A stretch of DNA of 64,000 nucleotides from Pelagimonas sp. (lineage in GTDB: Bacteria > Pseudomonadota > Alphaproteobacteria > Rhodobacterales > Rhodobacteraceae). A model generated the notes under the pieces. It had not been told where the DNA came from and did no database searches. It saw nothing but the letters and a program-made list of their open reading frames with translations. Of the stretch, positions 47,428 through 57,250 are shown one piece after another; the first letter of the stretch is position 1, and every line of letters begins with the position of its first letter. The translations under genes and the position numbers were made by a program. The stretch lies in NCBI GenBank assembly GCA_025210345.1, contig JAOARX010000027.1:124001-188000 (forward strand), given 5' to 3'.

Positions 47428-47934
47428 TTACTCACATCGCCATTGCGCCGCAGAAATCGCGGGATGGCGCATCTGGGCCCCCTGCGTAATCCCCAATCGA
47501 CGCGCCATTCCCCCATTGATTTCAAGCACATACTGCGCAGCGCCCTGGCTGGGCAGCGGGGTCAGGTCACCGGGAACCGCATTTTCGTGGATGGTGGTCA
47601 CAACGCCCCGTTGGTCGGCAAAGATGATGTCCAGGGGAATCAGGGTGTTTTTCATCCAGAATGCCAGCTGCATCGGCGCGTCATAAACGAACAGCATCCC
47701 GTGACTGGTGGGCATCTTGGGCACATGCATCAGGCCCTGTGCCTGCTCGCCCGGATCATCCGCGATTTCAACGTGAAATCGGGCTTGTCCAAACGCACCG
47801 CGCAGGGAAATCTGATCAGAGCGACAAATTTCGGCATGCGAGGCCCGGGGCAGCCCCCCAACCCCACAAACAAAGAACGCAAGGGCCACGGCCCCCGCGC
47901 CCATCATATGTTTAATTAAAGTGCCGCTTCCCAT
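47428..47934 (-). CDS. DUF192 family exported protein
   Basis: A 168-residue protein with an N-terminal signal segment (GAGAVALAFFVCGVGG, cut near SHA) and one DUF192 domain. Diagnostic stretches are VEIADDPGEQAQGLMHV, MLFVYDAPMQLAFWMKNTLI and PLDIIFAD. The protein is periplasmic or lipid-side, of unknown function. It overlaps the end of the cold-shock gene by 19 bases in another frame, a conserved-looking pairing that suggests coupled translation. Confidence 0.88.
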   Translation of the reverse strand: MGSGTLIKHMMGAGAVALAFFVCGVGGLPRASHAEICRSDQISLRGAFGQARFHVEIADDPGEQAQGLMHVPKMPTSHGMLFVYDAPMQLAFWMKNTLIPLDIIFADQRGVVTTIHENAVPGDLTPLPSQGAAQYVLEINGGMARRLGITQGAQMRHPAISAAQWRCE

Positions 47935-48542
47935 GCGTTGACTTCCATCGCCATACGGCCACGCTTCCCATCAACGACGCGAATAGCAAGCGCTTCGCCC
48001 GGTTGCAGGTCAGACAGGCCAGAACGGCGCAACACCTCAATGTGGATGAACACATCATCAGACTTGCCAAAAACATTGGCAAATCCAAATCCCTTGGCCT
48101 TGTCGAACCATTTGACGCGTGCGGGTTCGAGCGAGGCCTGCGCAACAAGTTCAGGATCAAGATGTTCGAAATCTGCCAGTGGTGTGGCTTCGTCCCCTTG
48201 CGGGGGATCAATGCGCAGCACCTGAGTTGCCTGCACACCCCGGTCGGTGCGCTGGGTTTCGATCTCGACTCCGGCCCCATCGGCAACCGAACTTTGACCG
48301 AAATTCCGCAGCACGTTCGCATGCAGCAGAATATCCGGCCCTCCTTCGTCGGCAACAACGAATCCGAACCCTTTCACCGGGTCGAACCACTTCACCTTGC
48401 CAACGACAATCGCTGTCTCATTCTCTAGCTGTGTCAACTCTGTTTCCAATTGTACCGACGTATCCCCACCATCACTCTTGAAACAACACACCCGGTGACT
48501 CAAGACATTTCCCGACAGGAATTTTGTGTCACACCCGTTCAC
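47916..48542 (-). CDS. Two-domain cold-shock protein
   Basis: The product has two cold-shock domains, one from about residue 48 (VGKVKWFDPVKGFGFV, then DILLHANVL) and one from about 141 (ARVKWFDKAKGFGFANVF, then DVFIHIEVLRRSG). RNP1-type aromatic patches are intact in both, so it should bind single-stranded RNA or DNA. The start is uncertain: GTG at 48542 has no clear ribosome binding site, and initiation nearer the first domain (TTG at 48449 or 48437) is possible. Duplicate-domain forms are typical of this order. Confidence 0.88.
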   Translation of the reverse strand: MNGCDTKFLSGNVLSHRVCCFKSDGGDTSVQLETELTQLENETAIVVGKVKWFDPVKGFGFVVADEGGPDILLHANVLRNFGQSSVADGAGVEIETQRTDRGVQATQVLRIDPPQGDEATPLADFEHLDPELVAQASLEPARVKWFDKAKGFGFANVFGKSDDVFIHIEVLRRSGLSDLQPGEALAIRVVDGKRGRMAMEVNAWEAAL

Positions 48543-48599
48543 GTTACGTGAAATGAATACAAAATGCCACGCAAGTCTGCCTTGATTTTCATCTGTTTT

Positions 48600-49217
48600 T
48601 TACGGATTCAGCCGATGAATTTCCCATATTTCTTTGGTTTCTTCCGCATTCGGACGCTTGGTCCAGCGGAACCGGTCATGCAGCCGGAACGCCCCGTCGG
48701 CCCAGAACTCCATTTCACTGGGGGTGATCTTGTAGCCGCCCCAAAACGGCGGGCGTTTGGGATTTGGCCCCAGTTTGGCCGTCACCTTCGCCACTTCGCC
48801 CACCAGCGCCGCGCGCGACGACAAGGGTTGCGACTGACGCGAGGCCCAGGCCCCTAGGCGGCTTTTGAGTGATCGAGAGTGAAAATAGGCGTCCGCCTGA
48901 TCGCCCTCTACGCGGGTTACGGTGCCACGCACCCGGATTTGGCGTCGTAGAGATTTCCAGTGCATAACAAATGCGGCTTTCCCCGCGTTTTCAATCTCTT
49001 GCGCCTTGGCGCTGCCGTAGTTCGTGTAAAAGACAAACCCGTCATCCTCGATATCTTTCAGCAAAACCATGCGCACATTTGGCAACCCATCCGCATCAAC
49101 CGTCGACAGCGCAATGGCGTTGGCGTCATTGGGTTCGACCGCTTCGGACTCGGCCAGCCAGCGACGCGTGATCTCAAACGGATCCGCGCCCTCAAAGATC
49201 TCACGGGTTTCGCTCAT
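48600..49217 (-). CDS. pdxH: Pyridoxine/pyridoxamine 5'-phosphate oxidase
   Basis: A 205-residue FMN-dependent oxidase that converts pyridoxine or pyridoxamine 5'-phosphate to pyridoxal 5'-phosphate. Family segments include [49 protein letters not shown] and the C-terminal HDRFRW...RLNP. ATG at 49217 has GGAA eight bases upstream; the in-frame extension to 49289 lacks similarity. It supplies the cofactor used by the two PLP enzymes in the window, though no regulation links them. Confidence 0.95.
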   Translation of the reverse strand: MSETREIFEGADPFEITRRWLAESEAVEPNDANAIALSTVDADGLPNVRMVLLKDIEDDGFVFYTNYGSAKAQEIENAGKAAFVMHWKSLRRQIRVRGTVTRVEGDQADAYFHSRSLKSRLGAWASRQSQPLSSRAALVGEVAKVTAKLGPNPKRPPFWGGYKITPSEMEFWADGAFRLHDRFRWTKRPNAEETKEIWEIHRLNP

Positions 49218-49609
49218 GACCAGTTTCCTTGTTCTTGCCCGGTTCTTGACCGGTGGACTACACGCACAGATGGCGCCTAAATTTCGCAATTGTCCAGTGC
49301 GACCGCCCTCCGCAAGCCCAAAGGCACAAGGGGCTTATGACTGTGGTTGCGCGTTCGGGGGGATCAGAGCCGCATCGGGTCATCCGTGCTGGGCGTTTTA
49401 CCGCGACGAAAGTCTCAATTCCCCCTGTGCCCATCTCTGGCGCTGCACAAAAAAGTAGCACTTGACCAATAAGTCGCAGGTGAAATTCACCCTTTTTTCA
49501 CCATTTGATCAAATAGATTCGAATCCAATACCCCTTTTTTCGTCGCTTGCGCTGGGATCTGGCCAACCGTAACCCCTGTCATGGGTATAAAAACTGTGTC
49601 TGTTTCCTG
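49218..49609. other. Intergenic region before the L,D-transpeptidase remnant
   Basis: A gap of about 390 bases upstream of pdxH and of the transpeptidase remnant. Open frames here are short and lack ribosome binding sites. I see no hairpin or motif that I would name; the AT-rich part at 49460-49530 may contain a promoter. Confidence 0.35.
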
Positions 49610-50082
49610 ATGCCTGATCGCTTCGGCCTGATCCGTTCCCTATTGGTCATTGCCTGCCTGGGCGGGTGTCTGCTTTGGGCGGCGTCGATCCTGGCGCCCT
49701 GAATCCAAACTCGCGATTTCACCTGTCTTTCAATCTTGGCTTTCCCAATGCTTATGACCGGTCGCTGGGGCGCACGGGCAGTTTTTTGGTGGTGCACGGG
49801 AACTGTGTGTCGGTGGGCTGCTATGCGATGACAGATCCGGTGATCGAAGAAATCTATGTGCTGGTCGAAGCGGCGCTGAACGCCGGGCAAAGGACCGTGC
49901 CGGTCCACGCCTTTCCCTTTCGCATGACGGATCAGCGCATGCAGCAGGCCCGGGGCTCTGAATGGTTCGGGTTTTGGCAACAGCTTTGGCCGGTTTATCA
50001 AGCCTTTGAAACCACGCAGCAGGTGCCCAATGTCGTCGTCTTGGATCAGGGTTATGGTCTGGCGCCGGATCAGGCCCTGTGA
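49610..50082 (+). pseudogene. Internally deleted YafK-like L,D-transpeptidase
   Basis: ATG at 49610 begins a typical lipoprotein or signal sequence (MPDRFGLIRSLLVIACLGGC...) that stops after 30 codons. In another frame, open from 49618, the C-terminal half of a YafK-type L,D-transpeptidase follows: NPNSRFHLSFNLGFPNAYDR, then the catalytic-site motif VVHGNCVSVGCYAMTD with its cysteine intact, through to 50082. The first half of the catalytic domain (which carries the KTYPV and REGD-type segments) is missing, so signal and catalytic parts are out of frame. The simplest reading is an internal deletion. A short intact cytoplasmic protein is less likely. Confidence 0.6.
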
Positions 50083-50165
50083 TCCGGTGCCGTTGATCTG
50101 GTGCAGTTTCAGTTTGCCGCAAGCCCGGGATCTGCATAAAAGGTTCTGAAACCGAAGGGGCCTTT

Positions 50166-50768
50166 ATGGACTGGACACATCTCATTGCCTTTAACCTGAC
50201 GCTTGCCGCGGCCATTGCCGCGCCGGGGCCTGCGCTGTTGTTCGCGCTGCGCCAATCCATCGTCGGGGGCCTGCCCACCGGGCTTGCAACCGGGATGGGC
50301 CTTGGGGTTATGGCCGCGTTGTGGACTGCGGCGGCGCTGTTTGGTCTGGATGTTGTGTTTCGCCTGTTTCCATGGGCTTTCGTCATCCTGAAAACCGTGG
50401 GTGCGCTGTATCTGATGTGGATCGCCTACGGCATGTGGCGCGATGCGCGCAAACCGGTGGGCACCGCCGCAGATCCAGGCGCCAAGGCGTTTTACGGCGG
50501 GCTTTTGGTCAATCTGGCCAATCCCAAGGCGGTCCTGTTCGCGGCCTCGGTGCTTGTGCTGATCTTCCCGCCAGACATCACCTATCTCGACCGGGCGGTG
50601 ATTGTGCTGAATCATCTGTGTGTCGAACTGATGTTCTACGGGTGTTTTGCCGCCCTGTTGTCGACCCCGCGGGCACGCGACGGGTATTTGCGCATGAAAC
50701 CCATCGTTGATCGCATATCGGCGCTGATCCTTGGGGGGCTTGGGCTCAAGCTGTTGACGGAGCGATAA
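50166..50768 (+). CDS. LysE-family amino acid exporter, first copy
   Basis: A 200-residue inner-membrane protein with about five to six helices. The N-terminal family signature is present (AAAIAAPGPALLFALRQSI), as is the mid-protein NLANPKAVLF motif. Members export lysine, threonine, homoserine lactone or related compounds; the substrate is not known. Its stop overlaps the start of a second LysE-type gene by one base (TAATG). Confidence 0.88.
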   Translation: MDWTHLIAFNLTLAAAIAAPGPALLFALRQSIVGGLPTGLATGMGLGVMAALWTAAALFGLDVVFRLFPWAFVILKTVGALYLMWIAYGMWRDARKPVGTAADPGAKAFYGGLLVNLANPKAVLFAASVLVLIFPPDITYLDRAVIVLNHLCVELMFYGCFAALLSTPRARDGYLRMKPIVDRISALILGGLGLKLLTER

Positions 50769-51379
50769 TGGAACTCTCAGTCTTTTTGTCCGTCGCGGCC
50801 ATTCATCTGCTGGCCGCCATCAGCCCCGGCCCCAGCTTTGTGGTCTGCCTGCGCACCGCCGCCTCCGAAGGGTTTGGCACCGCGGTTGCGCTGAGCGTGG
50901 GCTTTGGCCTGGGGGCGGTGCTTTGGGCCGGGGGGGCGATGGCCGGGCTGGCGCTGGTGTTCGAATGGATGCCAAGCGCCTTTTTGGCGCTCAAGGTCAT
51001 TGGCGGGCTGTTCCTGATCTATATCGCCGTCATGATGTGGAGACACGCACCAGACCCGATGCCCCAAACCGGGGTCAGCGCCGGGCGAAGCCATTGGGCG
51101 GCCTTGCAGTTTGGCTTTTTGACCTTTGCCACCAACCCGAAACCTGCCATCTTTTTTGGTGCGGTCTTTGTCGGACTGGTGCCAACAGATGCCAGCCTGC
51201 CGGCGCGGCTTGCGTTGCTGGCGGTGATCTTTGCCAATGAAACCCTCTGGTACATCTTTGTCTCACGCGTGTTTTCCTTGCCGCGTGCGCGCGCAGCCTA
51301 TGCCCGCGCCAAAGCCTGGGTTGATCGCAGTTTTGGGACTTTGATTGCCGGGTTCGGGTTGAAAATTGCCCTGACCTGA
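50768..51379 (+). CDS. LysE-family amino acid exporter, second copy
   Basis: A 203-residue inner-membrane protein of the same family, with [20 protein letters not shown] at the N-terminus and [15 protein letters not shown] in the middle. Its identity with the first copy looks moderate, so the tandem pair is an old duplication or two different exporters. It may form a two-gene unit, perhaps even a heteromer; the tight overlap favours equal expression. Confidence 0.88.
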   Translation: MELSVFLSVAAIHLLAAISPGPSFVVCLRTAASEGFGTAVALSVGFGLGAVLWAGGAMAGLALVFEWMPSAFLALKVIGGLFLIYIAVMMWRHAPDPMPQTGVSAGRSHWAALQFGFLTFATNPKPAIFFGAVFVGLVPTDASLPARLALLAVIFANETLWYIFVSRVFSLPRARAAYARAKAWVDRSFGTLIAGFGLKIALT

Positions 51380-51428
51380 ACGAAACACGCGGGTTTCAGG
51401 CCCGACAGATGAAACGAAGGATACGACC

Positions 51429-51938
51429 ATGACCGAACGTCTGCCCCACGAAAAAGGCTTTCACGTCAGCTGGGACCAGCTGCACCGCGACGCGCGCGCG
51501 CTGGCCTGGCGCCTGCAGGGACAGGGCCCCGAACCCGAAGGGGGCTGGAAGGCCGTCGTGGCGATCACGCGTGGTGGCATGGCCCCGGCGATGATCATCG
51601 CGCGCGAGCTGGACATTCGTCACGTCGATACCATCAGCGTCAAAAGCTATAACCACCAGACCCAATCGGAACCCAAGGTCATCAAGGCCCCCAATGCCGA
51701 ACTGATCGGCGATGGCAAAGGCGTATTGGTCATTGATGATCTGGTCGACACGGGCCGCACCCTGGAAGTGGTGCGCAAACATATGCCCAAAGCGCATATC
51801 GCCACCGTCTATGCCAAGCCCATGGGCCGCCCGCAGGTGGACAGCTTTATCACCGAAGTCAGCCAGGACACCTGGATCTTTTTCCCGTGGGACATGGCCT
51901 TGCAATACGTCAAACCCTATCACGGTACCGATGACTGA
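51429..51938 (+). CDS. gpt: Xanthine-guanine phosphoribosyltransferase
   Basis: A 169-residue purine salvage enzyme that joins xanthine or guanine to PRPP. The PRPP loop [13 protein letters not shown] is clear, the N-terminal [21 protein letters not shown] and C-terminal [11 protein letters not shown] are family-specific. The length is slightly above the 152 residues of E. coli Gpt, as usual here. It follows the LysE pair by 49 bases. Confidence 0.94.
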   Translation: MTERLPHEKGFHVSWDQLHRDARALAWRLQGQGPEPEGGWKAVVAITRGGMAPAMIIARELDIRHVDTISVKSYNHQTQSEPKVIKAPNAELIGDGKGVLVIDDLVDTGRTLEVVRKHMPKAHIATVYAKPMGRPQVDSFITEVSQDTWIFFPWDMALQYVKPYHGTDD

Positions 51939-52016
51939 TGCCCTCGCCCCGGCCTTGGCGTCGGGGCTGTTCCGGCCGGGGGGTTCCCCCGTTAGATCCA
52001 GATGAAAGACGCGGAT

Positions 52017-53183
52017 ATGACCTCACGGACCCAAAGTACCTTTGTGCCCCCCATCCCCGAGGCCAAGCGCTGGATCGAAGGCGTGACCTTTCCGGCGGAT
52101 CGCCCGCTGATCAACCTGTCGCAGGCCGCGCCGATTGATCCGCCCCCGGCCCCCATGCGCGCGGCGATGGCGCAGGCCGTTGAAGACCCTGACAGCCATC
52201 TCTATGGGCCGGTGCTGGGCCTGCCTGAATTGCGCGCGGCGCTGTCGCGCAACTGGTCTGCGCATTACGGCGCCACAGTCGCACCTGAACAGATCGGCAT
52301 CACCGCGGGCTGCAATCAGGCCTTTGCCGCGACAATTGCGGGGATCTGTGGCGAAGGGGATGAGGTAATCCTTCCAACCCCATGGTATTTCAACCACAAA
52401 ATGTGGCTCGACATGGCCGGTGTCACGACGGTGCCGCTGCCCTGCGGCCCCGATCTGATGCCAGATCCCGAAGCGGCCCGCGCCTTGATCACGCCACGCA
52501 CGCGCGCCATCACCCTGGTCAGCCCCAACAATCCGACCGGTGTCGAATACCCCGCCGATCTGCTGCGCGCCTTTTACGACCTTGCGCAATCACACGGCAT
52601 CCGCCTGATCATCGACGAAACCTATCGCGACTTCGACAGCCGCGCGGGCGCGCCGCATGACCTGCTGACCCAACCCGGGCGCGAAGAGACGCTGGTTCAG
52701 CTGTTCAGCTTTTCCAAAAGCTATCGCCTGACCGGGCACCGGGTGGGCGCGATTGTGACCGGGGCCGATCTGTTGTTCGAGATCGAAAAATTCCTGGATA
52801 CCGTTGCCATCTGCGCCCCGTCCTTTGGTCAAAAAGCCGCCCGCTGGGGCCTTGAAAACCTGTCGCAATGGGTTGCGCAGCAGCGCGATGAAATCCTTGC
52901 GCGGCGCGCAGCGATCGAAACCCATTTCAAACCGCTGGAAGCCAAGGGCTGGAAACTTTTGGGCGCGGGGGCCTATTTCGCCTATATCGAACATCCTTTC
53001 AATGATAGCGCAGCCACGCTTGCCCCACGCCTGGTGAAAGAAGCCGGGGTTCTGATCCTGCCCGCCACCATGTTTGTTCCCGAAAACGATCCCTCAGGTC
53101 ATCGGCAATTCCGCGTCGCTTTTGCCAATGCGGACACCAATGGGATCGCGGAATTCTGTCGTCGGCTGGCCAAGTTTGGCTAA
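52017..53183 (+). CDS. Class I/II PLP-dependent aminotransferase
   Basis: A fold-type I aminotransferase of about 388 residues. Motifs: substrate-side LSQAAPIDPPP, LYGPVLGLPELRAALS, the cofactor aspartate-tyrosine set in SPNNPTGVEYP and DETYRDF, the PLP lysine in SFSKSYRLTGHRVGA and the C-terminal arginine in RQFRVAFAN. ATG at 52017 is preferred, but ATG at 52002 is equally open. The substrate (aspartate, aromatic or other) is unresolved. It is 79 bases after gpt. Confidence 0.88.
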   Translation: MTSRTQSTFVPPIPEAKRWIEGVTFPADRPLINLSQAAPIDPPPAPMRAAMAQAVEDPDSHLYGPVLGLPELRAALSRNWSAHYGATVAPEQIGITAGCNQAFAATIAGICGEGDEVILPTPWYFNHKMWLDMAGVTTVPLPCGPDLMPDPEAARALITPRTRAITLVSPNNPTGVEYPADLLRAFYDLAQSHGIRLIIDETYRDFDSRAGAPHDLLTQPGREETLVQLFSFSKSYRLTGHRVGAIVTGADLLFEIEKFLDTVAICAPSFGQKAARWGLENLSQWVAQQRDEILARRAAIETHFKPLEAKGWKLLGAGAYFAYIEHPFNDSAATLAPRLVKEAGVLILPATMFVPENDPSGHRQFRVAFANADTNGIAEFCRRLAKFG

Positions 53184-53256
53184 GCCCCCCTATCCCCTTG
53201 CAGCGCCGCGAAACCCTGCGTAGACAGGGCTGAAACAGGCGATGGGGATAAAACGC

Positions 53257-55089
53257 ATGGCACAGAAACGCGGCACAACCAGCAAAATGTTTGTCTGGGG
53301 TTTGTTGGGCCTTTTGATCCTGGGACTGGGCGGCTTTGGGGCAACCAACTTTTCGGGGGCGCAAAGCAGCATTGGCTCGGTTGGTCAGGCGGAAATCGGC
53401 ATCAATGATTATGCCCGCGCGTTGCAAAACGAAATACGCGCCATCGAAGCCCAAACCGGCCAGCCGCTGGGATTTCAGCAGGCGCAGGCCATGGGGCTGC
53501 CCGACCGCGTGCTGGCGCGTTTGGTCGTGACCGCTGCGCTTGAAGACGAAGCCAACAGCCTGGGCATTTCCATGGGCGATACCCGTCTGGCCGAAGAGCT
53601 GCGCAATGTCGCGGCGTTTCAGGGCGTGGACGGAGAATTCAACCGCGAGACCTATCGCATGGTGCTGGAAAACGCCAATCTGTCCGAGCGCGAATTCGAA
53701 GAAGACCTGCGCGCGGAAGGGGCGGCCACCTTGCTGCAAGGCGCTGTTCTGGCGGGCACCACCCTGCCCGATAGCTATGTCAACACGCTGCTGACCTATA
53801 CCGGCGAACGCCGCAGCCTGCGTTGGGCCGAATTGGGTTCGGACCGTTTGTCGATTGGCTTGCCGGTCCCCTCGGAGGATGACCAAAAGGCATGGTACGA
53901 AGAGAATATCGCCAATTACACCCGTCCCGAGACCAAACAGATCACCTATGCCTGGCTGACACCGGATATGATCGTCGACACGGTCGAGGTTGAAGAAGAC
54001 CTGCTGCGCGCCTCATACGAAGAGCGTAACGCCGAGTTCAACATGCCCGAGCGCCGCCTGGTTGAGCGCCTGGTCTTCGCTGATGTCGCAACAGCCGAGG
54101 CCGCCATGGCGCGCGTCAGCGCCGGGACCGCCACCTTCGAAGATCTGGTGGCCGAGCGTGATCTGGATCTGGCCGACACCGATCTGGGCGATGTGACCCG
54201 TGGGGATCTGGGGGATGCGGCTGAGATGGTCTTTGCCGCCGCGCTGGGCGATGTGGCGGGCCCTGCCCCGTCGGATCTTGGCCCGGCGCTGTTTCGGGTG
54301 AACGCGGTTCTGGCCGCGCAGGAAACCAGCTATGAAGAGGCGGTGCCCGCCCTGCGCGCAGAGCTTGCCCTAGACCGCGCGCGCCGCGTGATCGAAGCGC
54401 AGGCGCAGGGCTTTGATGATGATATGGCCGGTGGCGCTACCCTTGAGGAATTGGCGCAAACCACCGATCTGCAACTGGGCCAGATCGGCTGGACCGGTGC
54501 CGAGGATTCCGGGATCGCCGGTTTCGAAAATTTCCGGGACCTGGCCGCGCAGGTGACGACCGACGACTATCCGGCCATTGCCGATCTGGGGGATGGCGGG
54601 GTCTTTGCGATCCGTCTGGACGAAATCTCGGCCCCGGCTCCGATTCCCTTTGAGGATGTTCAAAGCGATATTGTGGCCTCGATGGATCACGCCGCCACCA
54701 CGCAGGCGCTGGTGAAAGAAGCGGAAACGCTGATCGCCGGAGACCTTGAGACCGCTGGCCTGACCTTTCACACCGAAGCCGCCCTGACCCGCACCTCCTT
54801 TGGTGCCAATCTGCCGGCGGGTATGCTGGACACCCTGTTCACCCTTGAGCCCGGCAAAGCCGCGGCGCTGGCGGGCAACGGGGTTGCCTATGTCGTGGTT
54901 CTTGACGAAATCCAGCCGGTCGACCTGCAAGACGACGGCACCAAGCAACTGACGCGGCTGTTTGCCGATCAGGCCGAAGCCGACGTGGCAAACGACCTGT
55001 TCAGCGCCCTGTCCGCTGACATTCAGACCCGCGCAGGGGTCGAAATCGACCGTGCCGTGATCAACGCTGTTCACGCCAATTTCCAGTAA
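53257..55089 (+). CDS. PpiD/SurA-type periplasmic foldase
   Basis: A protein of about 610 residues with one N-terminal membrane anchor (MFVWGLLGLLILGLGGFG), an N-terminal SurA-like region (about 40-190), and a parvulin-like domain around 255-350 (FNMPERRLVERLVFADVATA). The long C-terminal part is acidic. Such proteins sit at the inner-membrane exit of the Sec channel and assist folding of envelope proteins. Start could also be ATG at 53242. It is directly upstream of trpE (11 bases), a pairing common in this order, with no clear functional link. Confidence 0.88.
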   Translation: MAQKRGTTSKMFVWGLLGLLILGLGGFGATNFSGAQSSIGSVGQAEIGINDYARALQNEIRAIEAQTGQPLGFQQAQAMGLPDRVLARLVVTAALEDEANSLGISMGDTRLAEELRNVAAFQGVDGEFNRETYRMVLENANLSEREFEEDLRAEGAATLLQGAVLAGTTLPDSYVNTLLTYTGERRSLRWAELGSDRLSIGLPVPSEDDQKAWYEENIANYTRPETKQITYAWLTPDMIVDTVEVEEDLLRASYEERNAEFNMPERRLVERLVFADVATAEAAMARVSAGTATFEDLVAERDLDLADTDLGDVTRGDLGDAAEMVFAAALGDVAGPAPSDLGPALFRVNAVLAAQETSYEEAVPALRAELALDRARRVIEAQAQGFDDDMAGGATLEELAQTTDLQLGQIGWTGAEDSGIAGFENFRDLAAQVTTDDYPAIADLGDGGVFAIRLDEISAPAPIPFEDVQSDIVASMDHAATTQALVKEAETLIAGDLETAGLTFHTEAALTRTSFGANLPAGMLDTLFTLEPGKAAALAGNGVAYVVVLDEIQPVDLQDDGTKQLTRLFADQAEADVANDLFSALSADIQTRAGVEIDRAVINAVHANFQ

Positions 55090-55100
55090 AGGGGACCCCT

Positions 55101-56612
55101 GTGGCTATCCTGACCCCCAGTTATGACGCGTTCGCCAAAGGGTTTGAGGCGGGCAAGAACCAAGTGGTCTATACCCGCCTTGCCGCGGATCTGGACACGC
55201 CCGTGTCGCTGATGCTCAAGCTGACCGGCGCGGCCAAAGATGCCTTTATGCTTGAATCCGTGACCGGGGGCGAAGTGCGCGGGCGCTATTCGATCATCGG
55301 GATGAAGCCGGATCTGATCTGGCAATGCCACGAGGGCAAAAGCAGGCTGAACCGCCATGCGCGCTTTGACCCTGATGGGTTCGAGCCGCAAGAGACAGAT
55401 CCGCTCAGCGCTTTGCGGGCGCTTTTGGCCGAAAGCAAAATTGACCTGCCCGATGATCTGCCCCAGGCCGCCGCCGGGTTGTTTGGTTATCTGGGCTACG
55501 ACATGATCCGTCTGGTGGAACATCTGCCCAATGTGAACCCCGATCCGCTTGGGCTGCCCGATGCCATGATGATGCGGCCATCAGTGATTGCCGTGCTGGA
55601 TGGGGTCAAAGGTGAGGTGACCGTAGTGTCCCCAGCTTGGCAGCAAGAGGGGCAATCGGCCCGCGCGGCCTATGCGCAGGCGGCGGAACGGGTGATGGAT
55701 GCGGTGCGGGATCTGGAACGCGCCCTGCCCCAGGCCCGTGACCTGGGCGAAGCCACCGACCTGGGTGAACCGGTTTCGAACTTCACCCATCAGGGGTATC
55801 TGGACGCGGTGGAGAAGGCCAAGGAATATATCCGCGCGGGCGATATCTTTCAGGTGGTTCCGGCTCAGCGCTGGACACAGGATTTCCCGCTGCCACCCTT
55901 TGCGCTTTATCGCTCGCTGCGACGCACCAATCCGTCGCCCTTCATGTTCTATTTCAACTTTGGCGGCTTTCAGGTGATTGGCGCCAGCCCCGAAATCCTC
56001 GTGCGGGTTTTTGGCGACGAAGTCACCATTCGCCCCATTGCCGGCACCCGCCCCCGCGGCGCAACCCCGGAAGAGGACAACGCGCTTGAGGCCGATCTTC
56101 TGGCGGATCAAAAAGAGCTGGCCGAGCACCTGATGCTGTTGGATCTCGGGCGCAATGACACCGGCAAGGTTTCGAAAATCGGCACCGTGCGCCCAACCGA
56201 AAAATTCATCATCGAGCGCTACAGCCACGTGATGCACATCGTGTCCAACGTGGTGGGCGAACTGGCCGAGGACAAAGACGCGCTGGATGCCTTTTTTGCG
56301 GGCATGCCCGCCGGCACCGTGTCAGGCGCGCCCAAGGTCCGCGCGATGGAAATCATCGACGAGTTGGAACCGGAAAAGCGCGGCGTCTATGGCGGCGGCG
56401 TGGGCTATTTCAGCTCGGGCGGGGATATGGACATCTGCATCGCCCTGCGCACCGCCATCGTGAAAGACCAAAAGCTGTATATTCAGGCGGGCGGGGGTGT
56501 TGTCTATGACAGCGATCCGCAAGCGGAATATATGGAAACCGTGCATAAATCCAACGCGATCCGCCGCGCGGCTGCGGATGCGGCGCGGTTTACCGGCAAC
56601 GGCAACTCTTGA
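55101..56612 (+). CDS. trpE: Anthranilate synthase component I
   Basis: A 503-residue enzyme converting chorismate to anthranilate with the glutaminase subunit TrpG. The N-terminal feedback-binding region has LESVTGGEVRGRYSIIGM; the chorismate-binding core has PIAGTRPRG, DLLADQKELAEHLMLLDLGR and the C-terminal GGGVGYFSSGGDMDICIALR. The start is GTG at 55101. No trpG lies in the visible part downstream on this strand, so trpG is elsewhere. It is the link to the class II DAHP synthase in the same window. Confidence 0.96.
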   Translation: MAILTPSYDAFAKGFEAGKNQVVYTRLAADLDTPVSLMLKLTGAAKDAFMLESVTGGEVRGRYSIIGMKPDLIWQCHEGKSRLNRHARFDPDGFEPQETDPLSALRALLAESKIDLPDDLPQAAAGLFGYLGYDMIRLVEHLPNVNPDPLGLPDAMMMRPSVIAVLDGVKGEVTVVSPAWQQEGQSARAAYAQAAERVMDAVRDLERALPQARDLGEATDLGEPVSNFTHQGYLDAVEKAKEYIRAGDIFQVVPAQRWTQDFPLPPFALYRSLRRTNPSPFMFYFNFGGFQVIGASPEILVRVFGDEVTIRPIAGTRPRGATPEEDNALEADLLADQKELAEHLMLLDLGRNDTGKVSKIGTVRPTEKFIIERYSHVMHIVSNVVGELAEDKDALDAFFAGMPAGTVSGAPKVRAMEIIDELEPEKRGVYGGGVGYFSSGGDMDICIALRTAIVKDQKLYIQAGGGVVYDSDPQAEYMETVHKSNAIRRAAADAARFTGNGNS

Positions 56613-56729
56613 TCCAAGGTCGCGGCGGGGCCAGCCCCGCCCACCAAGCGATTGTCCGCGTTTGCGATCCACATAAAGACAATACGCGTGACCAGGACCC
56701 GTCACCAGGATCTTGGATTTCTTGTGCCG

Positions 56730-57131
56730 TTATGCGGCCTGCTCAGCGATCCTTTGGATCATCGCCTTAAGCCCGTTTGAGCGCTGCGAGGACAGGTGCT
56801 CATTGAGGCCAAGCCGACCCAGTTCATGTTTGGCGTCGACCGTGCTCAGCTCGGCCATGGGCAGGCCGTCGTACAGGCGATGCAAGAGCGCGATCAACCC
56901 TTTCACAATCAGCGCGTCGCTGTCGCCTTGAAAGTGAAACACGCCGCCCTCGGGTGTCATATGCAACCAAACCTGGCTGGCACAGCCTTCGACCTTGGTG
57001 GCGGGCACCTTGAGCGCATCGTCCATCGCGGGCATGTCCTTGCCCATCTCGATCACCATGCGATAGCGCTCTTCCCAATCCTCGAGAAACTCAAAGTCCT
57101 CAACCACCTCTTCAAATGCTGCCTGTGCCAT
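56730..57131 (-). CDS. sufE: Sulfur acceptor protein SufE
   Basis: A 133-residue SufE, which accepts sulfane sulfur from the cysteine desulfurase SufS for Fe-S cluster assembly. The active cysteine is in KVEGCASQVWL, and the C-terminal part ends LKAMIQRIAEQAA as usual. ATG at 57131 with AGGAG seven bases upstream is chosen over a much longer in-frame start. It is isolated from the suf cluster, as often in alphaproteobacteria. It is convergent with trpE. Confidence 0.93.
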   Translation of the reverse strand: MAQAAFEEVVEDFEFLEDWEERYRMVIEMGKDMPAMDDALKVPATKVEGCASQVWLHMTPEGGVFHFQGDSDALIVKGLIALLHRLYDGLPMAELSTVDAKHELGRLGLNEHLSSQRSNGLKAMIQRIAEQAA

Positions 57132-57250
57132 ATCTGATCTCCTTTGATATGGGAGGTAATTCGCCATGTGGCAAAGGTCCAGCCCTTCGCGCTTTTCAAG
57201 CTGCGCAGAATGGGTTAACCCGAATGTAAGCAAGCAAAGGGGCGCCTTTC

